Assembly: GCF_001894865.1 (NCBI RefSeq)
Contig: NZ_BCXA01000043.1
Location: 1 to 60,485, forward strand
Reading direction: 5' to 3'
Origin: Rhodococcus maanshanensis NBRC 100610
GTDB taxonomy: Bacteria; Actinomycetota; Actinomycetes; Mycobacteriales; Mycobacteriaceae
Length of the DNA: 60,485 nucleotides
Below, in pieces: positions 8,107-18,906 of this stretch. The position numbers and the translations under genes were made by a program. Under the pieces are notes generated by a model that was not told where the DNA came from, searched no databases, and saw only the letters and a program-made list of their open reading frames with translations. Numbering within the stretch: position 1 is the first letter of the stretch; each line of letters begins with the position of its first letter.

Positions 8107-9048
8107 GTGACTCGACCCGGTTCCCGACCCTCACGTCCATCGGCCGCGGCGGCAGCCGCCATGTCCGGCGCGGTGGACCTGTCCGCCCTCAAGGAACGGG
8201 CGCAGGCCGCGCCCGCAGGCCCGCAGGCCGCGAACGGCGTGAGTGCCGCGCCCGCGGCGGTCGTCGCGGTGACCGAGGCCAACTTCGAGGCCGAGGTGCT
8301 CGCCCGCTCGACCCAGGTCCCCGTCGTCGTCGAGCTGGTCGCGGCGTCGATGCCTGCCTCCGCGGTGTTCTCCGCGACTCTGGATTCGCTGGCCGCGGCA
8401 GGCAATGGGTCGTGGGTGCTGGCCCGGGTGAACGTCGACAGCGATCCCCGGATCGCGCAGGCGTTCGGCGTGCAGGCACTGCCCGCTGTGGTCGCGGTCG
8501 CGGCGGGACGCCCGCTGGCGGATTTCGACGGCGACGAGCCGCAGCTCGGACAGTGGATCGACGCCGTGCTGCAGGCGACCGCGGGCAAGCTCTCCGGCCC
8601 GCAGCAGTCCGAGGGCGAGGCGGAAGCCGAGGAGCCCGAGGACCCGCGGTTCGTCGCGGCGGAGACCGCGCTGAGCGAGGGTGATCTGGCCGGCGCCGAG
8701 GCCGCCTACCAGGTGATCCTCGACGCGGAGCCCGCGAACCCGCAGGCGCTCGGTGCGATCCGGCAGGTCCGCTTCATCGCCCGCGTGCAGGACCTCGACC
8801 CCGACGCTGTCGCGCGGGCCGACGCCGAGCCCGCCGACGTGGCCGCCCAGCTCGACGCGGCCGACATGGATCTGTACAGCCAGCAGCCCGAGGCGGCCTT
8901 CGCCCGTCTCATCGAGACGATCCGCCGCACCGCGGGCGACGAGCGGAACGCCGCCAGGACCCGACTGCTCGAGCTGTTCGAGCTGTTCGACCCCGCCGAT
9001 CCGATCGTGATCGCGGCCCGCCGCAAGCTGGCGTCCGCCCTCTACTAG
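8107..9048 (+). CDS. thioredoxin-fold/TPR protein lacking the CxxC motif
   Basis: A 313-residue protein like mycobacterial Rv1324. Residues 50-145 form a thioredoxin fold (VTEANFEAEVL, then VPVVVELVA, and the cis-Pro block FGVQALPAVVAV). Residues 165-310 are TPR-like helices (ETALSEGDLAGAEAAYQVILDAEP). The place of the CxxC active site reads VAASMPASA, and there is no cysteine in the protein, so it cannot act as a dithiol oxidoreductase. The same two-domain build is known in CnoX/YbbN holdase chaperones, a reasonable but unproved guess here. Start: GTG at 8107. It ends 3 nt from the convergent lipoprotein gene. Confidence 0.85.
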   Translation: MTRPGSRPSRPSAAAAAAMSGAVDLSALKERAQAAPAGPQAANGVSAAPAAVVAVTEANFEAEVLARSTQVPVVVELVAASMPASAVFSATLDSLAAAGNGSWVLARVNVDSDPRIAQAFGVQALPAVVAVAAGRPLADFDGDEPQLGQWIDAVLQATAGKLSGPQQSEGEAEAEEPEDPRFVAAETALSEGDLAGAEAAYQVILDAEPANPQALGAIRQVRFIARVQDLDPDAVARADAEPADVAAQLDAADMDLYSQQPEAAFARLIETIRRTAGDERNAARTRLLELFELFDPADPIVIAARRKLASALY

Positions 9049-9051
9049 AAC

Positions 9052-10482
9052 CTATCCGTAGCGGTTCTCGCAGGCCTGCTCGCCGCCCAGCACCCCCGAG
9101 CGGAAGGCGTCCACCCGGGCGAAGCCGCTCGGCACGGTGTTCCCGTTCACGTCGCTGGCCATCAGCCCGTCGGTCAGCAGCCCGGACACCGCCTCGTCGA
9201 GGTCGCCGGGGGAGAGCGTCAGCCCACCGGCCTTGCCCACCGCGGTCGCCGCGGTCCACGCGCCGGACAGGCAGGCCGCCCGCACCGCGGTCTTGGCCTC
9301 GGTCAGCGACTTGTCCGCGTGCGCCTGCGCGGCCAGCGTGAAGCGCGAGGCCACCAGGACGTAGGCGCCGAAGTCACCGCGCACGTCGGAGGCGAACTCG
9401 TCACCGGACTCGGGGTTGGGGGTACCGCGCTCGATCAGTTCGGGCAGCGAGACGCCGATCGTGTTCGTCGCGGGGCAGTAGGAGACCGGTTCGGTGGTCT
9501 CCGCGTCGGGACACCCGGTGTCGGCTCCGGCGAAGTCGACGGACGGCTTTGCCGGCAGGTCGAACAGCGCCTGCAGCGAGTCCACCGTCAGCCGCACGGA
9601 CTCCTCGGTGACCGGCATCTCGCCGGTGTCGCCCTCGGTGGTGAACTGCTGGGGCAGCTCGGCTTGCCTGGACACCACGTCGGCCTCGTCGATTTTCGTG
9701 CAGGACTTGGCGCCGTCCGTGAAGCCGATCTGGAACGCGGTGATCCGCTCGAAGGCCGAGCCGTGCACCGATTCCGGGTCGTTCGGGTCGCTGTCGCGCA
9801 CCGCGACCATCGCCGCCATCACCGAGTTGAGCCCGTCGGATGTGTTGAGCGTGAAGTGCTTCGAATCGCCCTCCGCGACGTGCCGCATGTAGGCCCCGGC
9901 GAAGCAGTCCGCCTGCTGCTCGAGCACCAGTGTCAGGTCGTCATCGCCCGCGAGTCCCGACGCGTACTGGACCGCGTGCCCGTACTCGTGCGCCATGACC
10001 ATCACCACGGACATCGGGCCGAAGGTCTCGATGAGCGAGGGCAGCAGCACGGTGCGGTCCCAGCCGATGGAGCCGTCGCGGGTGCAGTAGCCGGCGTTGG
10101 CGAAGCCGTGGGTGTTGTCGCCGCAGAACGTCGGAGCCTGCGCGCGATCCGCATCCGGGTCCCAGGAGAGCAGGTCGGTGACGGGCCTGAAGTCGCCGCT
10201 GAACACCCGGGGGTACTCGGACTGCCAGAAGTCCGCGATGTCGTCCACGGCGTTGGTGGCCAGCACGTCGGCCGCGGAGCCGTCGGCGCCGCGAACCGGG
10301 AGCCGGGCGTCGGGCACGCCCTCGCGGGGGCCGCTGGGGCCGGAGGTCGCGGGCAGGCCCGCCACCGTGAACGGATTGTCGTAGATCGACACGGCGCGGC
10401 CGTCGATCGCCCCGGAGCAGCCAGCGACGAGCGTCGCGAGTGCGACGAGCGAGGCGAAGGCGAGCACGGGGCGACGGCGCAT
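9052..10482 (-). CDS. lipoprotein with neutral zinc metallopeptidase domain
   Basis: A 476-residue exported protein. The N-terminal signal peptide ends in the lipobox LVAGC (Cys22), so it should be lipid-anchored outside the membrane. The zinc motif HEYGH is in MVMAHEYGHAVQYASG (about residue 165), with a likely third ligand in EQQADCFAGAYMRH about 25 residues later, as in the YpfJ-type neutral zinc metallopeptidase family. Several Cys in the second half could pair. Its ATG overlaps the glgB stop (TGATG), so it is translated as the third gene of glgE-glgB. The substrate is unknown. Confidence 0.85.
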   Translation of the reverse strand: MRRRPVLAFASLVALATLVAGCSGAIDGRAVSIYDNPFTVAGLPATSGPSGPREGVPDARLPVRGADGSAADVLATNAVDDIADFWQSEYPRVFSGDFRPVTDLLSWDPDADRAQAPTFCGDNTHGFANAGYCTRDGSIGWDRTVLLPSLIETFGPMSVVMVMAHEYGHAVQYASGLAGDDDLTLVLEQQADCFAGAYMRHVAEGDSKHFTLNTSDGLNSVMAAMVAVRDSDPNDPESVHGSAFERITAFQIGFTDGAKSCTKIDEADVVSRQAELPQQFTTEGDTGEMPVTEESVRLTVDSLQALFDLPAKPSVDFAGADTGCPDAETTEPVSYCPATNTIGVSLPELIERGTPNPESGDEFASDVRGDFGAYVLVASRFTLAAQAHADKSLTEAKTAVRAACLSGAWTAATAVGKAGGLTLSPGDLDEAVSGLLTDGLMASDVNGNTVPSGFARVDAFRSGVLGGEQACENRYG

Positions 10483-12686
10483 CAGCCACGCTCCAGGCTC
10501 AGCCAGATCGCACCGTTCTGGGGCAGCGCGACCGACGCGGACGCCGGTCGTCCGTGCCAGGGCTGCAGTGTCGCGTCCACGGCTCCGAAATTACCCATCC
10601 CGGCGCCGCGATAGGCGTCGGCATCGGTGTTGAGGATCTCGACCCACCGGCCGGGCTCGGGCAGGCCGACCCGGTACTCCGAGTGAGCGGAGCCGGAGAA
10701 GTTGAACAGGCACGCCACGATCGACCCGTCGGACCCGTACCGCAGGAAACTGAGCACGTTGTTCTCGGTGTCGTTGGCGTCGATCCAGGAGTACCCGCCT
10801 GGGGAGTTGTCCAGCGTCCACAGCGCCGGGTGGCGCCGATAGGTGGCGTTGAGATCGCGGACCAGCGCGAGGATCCCGCGGTGCAGCTCGCCGACGTATC
10901 CCTCGTCCAGCTGATGCCAGTCGAGCCCGCGCTCCTCCGACCACTCGGTGCGCTGGCCGTACTCCTGACCCATGAACAGCAGCTGCTTGCCGGGGTGCGA
11001 CCACATGTACGCCAGCAGGGTGCGCAGGCCTGCGGCCCTGGCGAAGTCGTCGCCGGGCATCCGGGTCCACAGCGTGCCCTTGCCGTGCACCACCTCGTCG
11101 TGGCTGATGGGGAGCAGGTAGCACTCGCTCCACGCGTACATCAGCGAGAACGTGATCTCGTGGTGGTGGAAGCTGCGATGCACGGGGTCTCGGCCGAGGT
11201 AGCCGAGGGTGTCGTGCATCCAGCCCATGTTCCACTTCATGCTGAATCCGAGGCCCCCGACATTGGTGGTGCGGGTGACGCCCGGCCACGCGGTGGACTC
11301 CTCCGCGATGGTGACGACGCCGCGGTGCTGTCGGTGCACGGTCGCGTTCATCTCCTGAAGGAACGCCACGGCCTCCAGGTTCTCCCGCCCACCGTGGATG
11401 TTCGGGGTCCAGCCGCCGTCGGGTCGCGAGTAGTCGAGGTAGAGCATCGAGGCGACCGCGTCCACGCGCAGCCCGTCGATGTGGAACTCCTCGATCCAGA
11501 ACAGCGCGTTGGCGACGAGGAAGTTGCGCACCTCCCGCCGACCGAAGTCGAAGACGTAGGTGCCCCAGTCCAATTGCTCGCCGCGATGGGGATCGGCGTG
11601 CTCGTAGAGCGGGGCGCCGTCGAACCGGGCCAGCGCCCAGTCGTCCTTCGGGAAGTGCGCGGGCACCCAGTCGACGATGACACCGATGCCGGCGAGGTGC
11701 ATCCGGTCCACGAAGGCGCGGAAGTCGTCGGGGGAGCCGAACCGGGCGGTCGGGGCGTAGTAGGACGTGACCTGGTAGCCCCAGGATCCGCCGTACGGGT
11801 GCTCGGCCACCGGGAGCAGTTCGACATGGGTGAACCCCTGCTCGACGACATAGGCGGACAGCTGCTCGGCGAGCTCGAGATAGCTCAGGCCGGGACGCCA
11901 GGACCCCAGATGCACCTCGTACACGCTCATCGGGGCCAGGTTCGGGTCGGTGCGCGCGCGGACGGCCATCCATTCGGCGTCGGCCCACCGGTGCGTGCTC
12001 ACGCCGACCACCGAGGCCGTGCGCGGCGGCACCTCGGTGGCGAACGCCATCGGGTCGGCCTTCTCCCGGACGGAGCCGTCGCTGCCGTGCACCAGGAACT
12101 TGTACAGCTCGCCGGGGCCGACACCGGGGACGAACACCTCCCAGACGCCGCTGGACCCGAGCATGCGCATCGGCGCGGTGCGCCCGCCCCAGCCGTCGAA
12201 GTCGCCGATCACCGCGACGCCCCGCGCCGAGGGCGCCCACACCGCGAAGGAGGTGCCTGCCACCTCGCCGTCCGGGGTGGTGTAGCTGCGTGGGTGCGCG
12301 CCGAGGATCTCCCACAGCCGTTCGTGTCTGCCCTCGCCGAACAGGTGCATGTCGAGTTCCCCGAGGGTCGGCAGGAACCGGTAGCCGTCCGCGGTGACGA
12401 TGGTGTGTCCGCCGGGATACTCGACCACCAGCCGGTAGTCGATGAGGTCCTCGACGGGCACGACCGCGCTGAACAGACCGTCGGAGACCGGCTGCAGGGG
12501 GTGGTCGACGCCCCCGATGCGGGCCGACACCTCGTGCGCGTTGGGGCGCAACGCCCGGATCACGGTACCGCCGGGACGCGAGTGTGCACCGAGGACCGAG
12601 TGCGGGTTGTGGTGGGTGCCCTCGGCGAGCCTGGCCAGGTCGGTGGGTGCGGGCGCCGCGACCTGCGCGACCCGATCCGCGCTCAT
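10482..12686 (-). CDS. glgB: 1,4-alpha-glucan branching enzyme
   Basis: A 734-residue cytoplasmic GH13 enzyme that introduces alpha-1,6 branches into glycogen-like glucan. It has an N-terminal carbohydrate-binding region (to about 120), the [26 protein letters not shown]48 module, then the barrel. Catalytic residues are visible as Asp in [18 protein letters not shown], Glu in [13 protein letters not shown] and Asp in [12 protein letters not shown]. The C-terminal beta domain ends [11 protein letters not shown] used the ATG at 12686, which overlaps the glgE stop by 4 nt; the upstream extension is a shadow inside glgE. Translational coupling with glgE fits their joint action in the GlgE pathway. 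Confidence 0.96.
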   Translation of the reverse strand: MSADRVAQVAAPAPTDLARLAEGTHHNPHSVLGAHSRPGGTVIRALRPNAHEVSARIGGVDHPLQPVSDGLFSAVVPVEDLIDYRLVVEYPGGHTIVTADGYRFLPTLGELDMHLFGEGRHERLWEILGAHPRSYTTPDGEVAGTSFAVWAPSARGVAVIGDFDGWGGRTAPMRMLGSSGVWEVFVPGVGPGELYKFLVHGSDGSVREKADPMAFATEVPPRTASVVGVSTHRWADAEWMAVRARTDPNLAPMSVYEVHLGSWRPGLSYLELAEQLSAYVVEQGFTHVELLPVAEHPYGGSWGYQVTSYYAPTARFGSPDDFRAFVDRMHLAGIGVIVDWVPAHFPKDDWALARFDGAPLYEHADPHRGEQLDWGTYVFDFGRREVRNFLVANALFWIEEFHIDGLRVDAVASMLYLDYSRPDGGWTPNIHGGRENLEAVAFLQEMNATVHRQHRGVVTIAEESTAWPGVTRTTNVGGLGFSMKWNMGWMHDTLGYLGRDPVHRSFHHHEITFSLMYAWSECYLLPISHDEVVHGKGTLWTRMPGDDFARAAGLRTLLAYMWSHPGKQLLFMGQEYGQRTEWSEERGLDWHQLDEGYVGELHRGILALVRDLNATYRRHPALWTLDNSPGGYSWIDANDTENNVLSFLRYGSDGSIVACLFNFSGSAHSEYRVGLPEPGRWVEILNTDADAYRGAGMGNFGAVDATLQPWHGRPASASVALPQNGAIWLSLERG

Positions 12687-14689
12687 GTCGTCGGCGCGCG
12701 GTGGGCGAGGGGTATCCGCGCGGGGTAGGGGACGGCGGGCAGCGCGAGGATGTGGGCCACCGCGCGCCAGGGTTCGAGTCGGATGAAATTGGCCTGGCCC
12801 CACTGGTACTGCTCGCCGGTGACCTCGTCCAGCACGGTCAGGTGATCCTGCCAGTCGCGCCCGAGAGCAGGCATGTCGAGCCAGATGGTGCCCTGCTCCG
12901 CCCCGTAGGGGTTGAGGTTCACGATCGTCAGTACGGCGTCGCCGGTGGTCGGGTCGAACTTGGAGTACGCGATCAGCGCGTCGTTGTCGGTGTGGTGGAA
13001 CGTGATGTTGCGCAGCTGCTGCAGCGCGGGGTGGGCGCGGCGGATCCGGTTCAGGGTGGCCAGCCAGGGCTCAAGCGACTCACCCCTGGCGCGCGCGCCG
13101 TCGAAGTCGCGGGGGCGCAGCTCGTACTTCTCGGAGTCGAGGTACTCCTCGCTGCCCGGGTGCAGCGGAACATGTTCGTACAGTTCGTATCCGGAGTAGA
13201 CGCCCCAGGTCGGCGACAGCGTCGCGGCCAGTGCGGCGCGCAGCGCGAACATGCCGGGACCGCCCTGCTGCAGGCTCTCGTGCAGGATGTCCGGGGTGTT
13301 GACGAACAGGTTCGGCCTGGCCTCGTCGGCCTTGCGCGCGATCTCGAGCCCGAACTCGGTGAGCTCGTGCTTGTTCACCCGCCAGGTGAAGTAGGTGTAG
13401 GACTGGGTGAATCCGCGTTTGGCCAGGCCGTACATCCGGGCGGGACGGGTGAAGGCCTCGGAGAGGAACAGCACGTCCGGATCTGACCGCTTCACCTCCG
13501 CGATCAGCCACTCCCAGAAGTCCGGTGGCTTGGTGTGCGGGTTGTCGACCCGAAAGATCTTGACGCCGTTCTTGATCCAGAACCGCACCACCCGCAGCAC
13601 CTCGGCGTAGATGCCCTCGGGGTCGTCGTCGAAGTTGACCGGGTAGATGTCCTGGTACTTCTTCGGCGGGTTCTCGGCGTACGCGATGGTGCCGTCTGGC
13701 AGCACCGTGAACCACTCCGGATGCTGCTGTGCCCACGGGTGATCGGGCGCGCACTGCAGGGCCAGGTCGAGCGCGACCTCGAGCCGCAGGCGGCGAGCCC
13801 TTGCGACGAAGTTCTTGAAGTCCTTGACGGTGCCCAGGCGGGGGTGCACGGCGTCGTGGCCGCCCTCCTCCGCGCCGATCGCCCACGGCGAACCGACGTC
13901 GTCGGGGGCCGGGGTCAGCGAATTGTTCGGCCCCTTGCGGTTCACCCGGCCGATCGGGTGGATCGGCGGCAGGTAGACGACGTCGAAGCCCATCGCGGCG
14001 ATGCGCGGCAGGTCGTCCGCCGCGGTCGCGAAGGTGCCGTGCCTCGGGGTGCCGTCGGCGTCGCGGCCGCCGGTCGAGCGGGGGAAGAACTCGTACCAGG
14101 CGCCGACGAGGGCGCGTTTGCGGTCGACCCAGACCGGGATGCTGCGGCCCTTGGTGACCAGGTCGCGCAGCGGGTACACGCGCAGCAGTTCGGCGATGTC
14201 TGCCGCGAAGGCGGGAGCGACCCGGGCAGGCAGCTGCTGATCGCTGCGCAGGGCGGCGGCGACCGCGGCGCACCGCGGTCGGTCCCCTCGCGGCACGGCC
14301 CTGGCGGCCCGCTCGAACAGGCGGGCCCCGATCTCGAGGTCGTTGGCCAGCTCGGCGGCGCCCTGGCCGACCGACAGTTTGGCCTCCACGTTGTGCCGCC
14401 AGGTGGAGATCGGATCGCTCCAGCCCTCGACCCGGAAGCTCCACGCCCCGACACCGGTGGGCGTGAACACCGCCGCGAACGTGTCAGGTAACGGGCCGGG
14501 GGACATCGGGATCCGAATGGTGGCGTTCGACTCCGGCCCGCGCACGGCGAGGGTCGCCGCGACCGCGTCGTGTCCCTCGCGCCACACCGTCGCCGAGACC
14601 GGGAAGGTCTCGCCGACGACCGCCTTCGCGGGGTGGCGTCCCCCCGAGATCTCGGGGGCGACGTCATCGATGCCTATCCGCCCGGTCAT
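12683..14689 (-). CDS. glgE: alpha-1,4-glucan:maltose-1-phosphate maltosyltransferase
   Basis: A 668-residue GH13_3 enzyme that extends alpha-1,4-glucan with maltose units from maltose-1-phosphate. It has an N-terminal beta domain, a helical insert (residues about 105-190), and a barrel starting [11 protein letters not shown] and [15 protein letters not shown]. The nucleophile Asp is in [16 protein letters not shown] and the acid/base Glu is in [19 protein letters not shown]. TreS and the maltokinase Pep2, which supply the donor, are not in this window. It is first in the minus-strand glgE-glgB-lipoprotein operon and divergent from glgP (130 nt between starts). Confidence 0.96.
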   Translation of the reverse strand: MTGRIGIDDVAPEISGGRHPAKAVVGETFPVSATVWREGHDAVAATLAVRGPESNATIRIPMSPGPLPDTFAAVFTPTGVGAWSFRVEGWSDPISTWRHNVEAKLSVGQGAAELANDLEIGARLFERAARAVPRGDRPRCAAVAAALRSDQQLPARVAPAFAADIAELLRVYPLRDLVTKGRSIPVWVDRKRALVGAWYEFFPRSTGGRDADGTPRHGTFATAADDLPRIAAMGFDVVYLPPIHPIGRVNRKGPNNSLTPAPDDVGSPWAIGAEEGGHDAVHPRLGTVKDFKNFVARARRLRLEVALDLALQCAPDHPWAQQHPEWFTVLPDGTIAYAENPPKKYQDIYPVNFDDDPEGIYAEVLRVVRFWIKNGVKIFRVDNPHTKPPDFWEWLIAEVKRSDPDVLFLSEAFTRPARMYGLAKRGFTQSYTYFTWRVNKHELTEFGLEIARKADEARPNLFVNTPDILHESLQQGGPGMFALRAALAATLSPTWGVYSGYELYEHVPLHPGSEEYLDSEKYELRPRDFDGARARGESLEPWLATLNRIRRAHPALQQLRNITFHHTDNDALIAYSKFDPTTGDAVLTIVNLNPYGAEQGTIWLDMPALGRDWQDHLTVLDEVTGEQYQWGQANFIRLEPWRAVAHILALPAVPYPARIPLAHRAPTT

Positions 14690-14819
14690 GGATTAGACCT
14701 TACGGGTAGTTGTACGGGGAGCGCTGGCCGAATCTCGCGTCCCGCGCAACACGTCGATGGCTCGGGTCGCTCCGCGGCCGGCGCCCCCAAAAACGCCTGC
14801 GATGGGTAGTCTTCGCAGG

Positions 14820-17408
14820 GTGAAAGCCTTGCGTCGGTTCACCGTCCGTGCCCACCTTCCCGCCAGGCTGGCCGCCCTCGAGCAGCTGTCGACGAACCTG
14901 CGCTGGTCCTGGCATCCCGAGACCCAGGATCTGTTCGGCCGGATCGACCCCGCGCTGTGGACGCAGGTCCGCCACGACCCGATCCGGATGCTCGGCGAGG
15001 TGTCGCCCGCCCGCCTGGACGAGCTCGCGATCGACGGGGGCTTCGTGGCCGAGCTCGACCGGCTCGAGCGGGACCTGGACACCTATCTCGGCCAACCGCG
15101 CTGGTACCAGAACCAGCAGGCGAAGGGCGCCGACCTGGCAGGCGGGATCGCCTACTTCTCAATGGAGTTCGGCGTCAGCGAGGTGCTCCCGAACTACTCC
15201 GGCGGGCTCGGGATCCTGGCGGGCGACCACCTCAAGGCCGCCTCGGATCTCGGTGTGCCGCTGATCGGCGTCGGCCTCCTCTACCGGTCCGGGTACTTCC
15301 GTCAGTCGCTGACCGCCGATGGCTGGCAGGCGGAGCACTATCCCTCGCTCGACCCGCAGGGCCTGCCGCTGCGGCTGCTCTCCGAGCCCGGCTCTGGGGC
15401 GCCGGTGCTGTTGCGGGTGGCGATGCCGGGCAACCGGGTGCTCCGGGCCCGGGTGTGGATCGCCCAGGTGGGGCGGGTGCCGCTGCTGCTGCTCGACTCC
15501 GACATCGCCGAGAACGACCCGGAGCTGCGCGGGGTGACCGACCGCCTGTACGGCGGCGACCAGGACCACAGGATCAAGCAGGAGATCCTCGCGGGCATCG
15601 GCGGTGTGCGCGCGGTGCGCGCGTACACCCATTCGCTCGGGCTGGCCGACCCCGAGGTCTTCCACATGAACGAGGGCCACGCGGGTTTCCTCGGGGTGGA
15701 ACGGATTCGGGAGCTGATCACCGGGTCCGGCCTCGACTTCGACTCCGCGCTGGCCGCGGTGCGCGCGGCCACCGTGTTCACCACGCACACCCCGGTGCCC
15801 GCGGGCATCGACCGGTTCCCGGTGGATCTCGTGCGGCACTACTTCGGCGGGGTCGGCGGCGAGAACGAGTCCGCCCTGCTGCCGGGGCTGACGGTGGACC
15901 GGATCATCGACCTCGGCCGCGAGAACGACCCGTCGGTGTTCAACATGGCGCACATGGGCCTGCGCCTCGGCCAGCGCGCGAACGGTGTCTCGAAGCTGCA
16001 CGGGATCGTCAGCAGGGAGATGTTCAGCGGCCTGTGGCCGGGATTCGACGCCGCGGAGGTCCCGATCGGCTCGGTGACCAACGGGGTGCACGCGCCGACC
16101 TGGGCCGCGCGGGAATGGATGGACCTGGCCCGCCGGGCCGTGGGGCCCGAGCTGGTCGAGGAGGCGCGCGGCTGGGAGCGGCTGCAGGAGATCGCGCCAG
16201 CCGACCTGTGGTCGACCCGAAACACGCTGCGCGAACAGCTGGTGCAGGAGGTTCGCAGGCGGGTGCGGGCGTCGTGGCTCGAGCGCGGCGCGACCGAGGC
16301 CGAACTCGGTTGGGTTTCGGGTGTTTTCGATCCCGAGGTGCTGACCGTCGGGTTCGCCCGCCGGGTCCCGACCTACAAGCGGCTGACGCTGATGCTGCGC
16401 GACCCGGACCGGCTGCGGGCGATGCTGCTCGACCCCGACCGGCCGGTGCAGCTCGTGGTGGCGGGCAAGAGTCACCCGGCCGACGAGGGCGGCAAGGCGC
16501 TGATCCAGCAGGTGGTGCGCTTCGCGGACGACCCCGACGTCCGGCACCGGATCGTGTTCCTGCCGGACTACGACATGTCGATGGCCCGGTACCTGTACTG
16601 GGGCTGCGACGTCTGGCTGAACAACCCGCTGCGCCCGTTGGAGGCCTGTGGCACGTCGGGGATGAAGTCGGCGCTCAACGGTGGGCTGAACCTGTCCATC
16701 CGCGACGGCTGGTGGGACGAGATGTACGACGGCGAGAACGGCTGGGCGATCCCCACCGCGGACGGCGTGACCGACGAGGTGCGCCGGGACGACCTCGAGG
16801 CAGGCGCGATGTACGAGCTGCTGGAGCGGTCGGTGCTGCCGAAGTTCTACGACCGCGACTCCGGCGGGGTCCCGGCCCGCTGGGTGCAGATGGTCCGGCA
16901 CACCCTGCAGCACCTGGGCCCGAAGGTGTTGGCGTCGAGGATGGTTCGCGACTACGCCGTCGAGTACTACGCTCCCGCGGCCCGGTCCGCGCGGGCGGCG
17001 GTCGCGGACGGCTTCGCGGCGGCGCGGCAGGTGGCGGAGTACCGCGGCCGCGTCGAGGCGGCCTGGCCCGACGTGCAGGTGGTGCAGGTGGACAGCTCCG
17101 GGCTGCCGGACACCCCGGTGATCGGCGCGGACCTGTCGCTGCGCGCGTACCTGCGGCTGGCCGGGCTCGCGGTCGCCGAGGTCACCGTGCAGGCGGTGCT
17201 CGGCAGGGTCGGGGCGGACGAGGAACTGACCGACGTGGTCACCGTGCCGATGCGGCACGCAGGTTCGGACGAGCTCGGGGAGCTGTTCGTCGCCGACACC
17301 ACGGTCCCGCATTCCGGCGCGGTCGGCTACACGGTGCGGGTGCTGCCGCACCACCCGCTGCTGGCCTCCGACGCCGAACTGGGCCTGATGGCGGTGCCGC
17401 ACCTGTAG
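14820..17408 (+). CDS. glgP: alpha-glucan phosphorylase
   Basis: An 862-residue PLP enzyme releasing glucose-1-phosphate from glycogen ends. It is of the actinobacterial long type: N-terminal DUF3417 region (NLRWSWHPETQDLF), then PNYSGGLGILAGDHLKAASD, the central NEGHAGFLGVERIREL, and the PLP-binding Lys in CGTSGMKSALNGGLNLS. Start: GTG at 14820, giving MKALRRFTVRAHLPARL as in relatives; the 21 upstream codons in frame look non-coding. It is divergent from glgE. Together the two transcripts carry synthesis and breakdown of the same polymer. Confidence 0.95.
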   Translation: MKALRRFTVRAHLPARLAALEQLSTNLRWSWHPETQDLFGRIDPALWTQVRHDPIRMLGEVSPARLDELAIDGGFVAELDRLERDLDTYLGQPRWYQNQQAKGADLAGGIAYFSMEFGVSEVLPNYSGGLGILAGDHLKAASDLGVPLIGVGLLYRSGYFRQSLTADGWQAEHYPSLDPQGLPLRLLSEPGSGAPVLLRVAMPGNRVLRARVWIAQVGRVPLLLLDSDIAENDPELRGVTDRLYGGDQDHRIKQEILAGIGGVRAVRAYTHSLGLADPEVFHMNEGHAGFLGVERIRELITGSGLDFDSALAAVRAATVFTTHTPVPAGIDRFPVDLVRHYFGGVGGENESALLPGLTVDRIIDLGRENDPSVFNMAHMGLRLGQRANGVSKLHGIVSREMFSGLWPGFDAAEVPIGSVTNGVHAPTWAAREWMDLARRAVGPELVEEARGWERLQEIAPADLWSTRNTLREQLVQEVRRRVRASWLERGATEAELGWVSGVFDPEVLTVGFARRVPTYKRLTLMLRDPDRLRAMLLDPDRPVQLVVAGKSHPADEGGKALIQQVVRFADDPDVRHRIVFLPDYDMSMARYLYWGCDVWLNNPLRPLEACGTSGMKSALNGGLNLSIRDGWWDEMYDGENGWAIPTADGVTDEVRRDDLEAGAMYELLERSVLPKFYDRDSGGVPARWVQMVRHTLQHLGPKVLASRMVRDYAVEYYAPAARSARAAVADGFAAARQVAEYRGRVEAAWPDVQVVQVDSSGLPDTPVIGADLSLRAYLRLAGLAVAEVTVQAVLGRVGADEELTDVVTVPMRHAGSDELGELFVADTTVPHSGAVGYTVRVLPHHPLLASDAELGLMAVPHL

Positions 17409-17486
17409 ACCGGTTGCGGTGGGCCGCGCAGCAATCCGGCCACGGATGGGCGCGAACCCATGTGGAAACGGACTGCGGCGTGGACA

Positions 17487-18905
17487 ATGAAAGCCGTGGC
17501 GCCGACAGCGGAATCGGGTGCACGCCCGAGCAGGGACGAGCGCGCGGAGCGAGGTCGCGCCGCGCGCAGGGAGACGCCGTTCGCGGCGCTCGCGGAGCAC
17601 AACCCCGGAGCCGAGCGTGATCCGATCGGCCTGCTCGAGAAGCAGGCGGCGGCCCGGATCCCGCAGCTCGTCCCGGTTCGCTACGGGCGGATGGCGACCT
17701 CGGCCTTCGCCTTCTACCGCGGCGCCGCCCTCGTCATGGCGGACGACCTCTCGCGCACCCCGTCCACGGGCCTGAACACCCACCTGTGCGGGGACGCGCA
17801 CCTGAGCAATTTCGGGATCTACGCGACCCCGGAACGCAGGCTGGCGTTCGACATCAACGACTTCGACGAGACCTATCCCGGTCCGTTCGAGTGGGACGTC
17901 AAGCGGTTGGTCGCGAGCCTCGAGGTCGCGTCGCGGGACACCGGATTCAGCCACAAGCAGCGCGCCAGGATCACCAGGGCGTGCGCCGCCGAGTACCGGG
18001 AGACGATGGCACTGCAGGCGGAGCGGGGCACCCTGGCGGTCTGGTACTCCCACATCGAGCCCACCGAGGAGCTGGTGGAGCTGGCCGATCAGCTGGACTC
18101 GTCGTCGAGCAAGCGAATGCGCAAGATGCTGGAGAAGTCGTGGAGCCGCGACAGCGTCCAGGCGCTGGGGAAGCTGACCACGGTGGTCGACGGCAGACGG
18201 ACGATCCTCAGCAATCCGCCCCTTCTGGTCCCGCTCGAGGAGGTCTTCGCCGACGCGGATGCCGTCGAGCTGTATCGCGAACTGCGACACCGGCTGAGCG
18301 ACTACAGCTCGACGCTGCAGTGGGATCGCCGGGTGCCGCTCCAGCAGTTCGAGTTGGTCCAGGTGGCTCGCAAGGTGGTCGGGGTCGGCAGCGTCGGTAC
18401 GCGATCTTGGATCATCCTGTTGCGTGGCGTCGACGACGAGGACCCGCTGTTCCTGCAGGCCAAGGAGGCGGTGCCGTCGGTGCTGTCGGAGTACCTCGAG
18501 GGGCCCTCGTTCGAGAAGGAGGGCGAGCGGGTGGTCCACGGTCAGCGGCTGATGCAGGCCGCCAGCGACATCTTCCTCGGGTGGCAGCAGGGCGTCGGGG
18601 TGGACGGCGTGCGGCGCGACTACTATCTCCGGCAGTTGCGAGATGGTAAGGGATCAGCGGTGATCGAGGCGATGACGCCAACGGGAATGACACTGTACGG
18701 GCGCCTGTGCGGCCGCGCGCTGGCCTATGCGCACGCCCGCGCGGGCGACCGGATCGCGATCGCCGAGTACCTCGGGTCGAGCGACGAGTTCGACGAGGCC
18801 GTCGTGGCGTTCGCGCAGTCCTACGCCGCGCAGACCGCTCACGATCACGCGGCCTTGCTCAAGGCGATCGCCGATGGGCGGATCGTCGCGCGGTCCGGAC
18901 TCTGA
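17487..18905 (+). CDS. DUF2252 domain protein
   Basis: A 472-residue protein of the DUF2252 family, which shares a distant kinase-like (APH-type) fold. Diagnostic parts are SAFAFYRGAALVMADDL, the catalytic-loop-like LCGDAHLSNFGIY and the DINDFDETYPGPFEWDVKRL block that would hold metal-binding Asp residues. Substrate and activity are unknown. Start: ATG at 17487; a GTG at 17496 and an earlier start at 17460 are possible. It follows glgP on the same strand and its stop is one base from the next start, so it is surely co-translated with the lipid kinase gene. Confidence 0.85.
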   Translation: MKAVAPTAESGARPSRDERAERGRAARRETPFAALAEHNPGAERDPIGLLEKQAAARIPQLVPVRYGRMATSAFAFYRGAALVMADDLSRTPSTGLNTHLCGDAHLSNFGIYATPERRLAFDINDFDETYPGPFEWDVKRLVASLEVASRDTGFSHKQRARITRACAAEYRETMALQAERGTLAVWYSHIEPTEELVELADQLDSSSSKRMRKMLEKSWSRDSVQALGKLTTVVDGRRTILSNPPLLVPLEEVFADADAVELYRELRHRLSDYSSTLQWDRRVPLQQFELVQVARKVVGVGSVGTRSWIILLRGVDDEDPLFLQAKEAVPSVLSEYLEGPSFEKEGERVVHGQRLMQAASDIFLGWQQGVGVDGVRRDYYLRQLRDGKGSAVIEAMTPTGMTLYGRLCGRALAYAHARAGDRIAIAEYLGSSDEFDEAVVAFAQSYAAQTAHDHAALLKAIADGRIVARSGL

Positions 18906-18906
18906 C

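Noticed and set aside
15159-18539. 1126-codon minus-strand frame opposite glgP and DUF2252
   Set aside because: It spans two well-supported plus-strand genes and their gap, and has a shadow-like composition.
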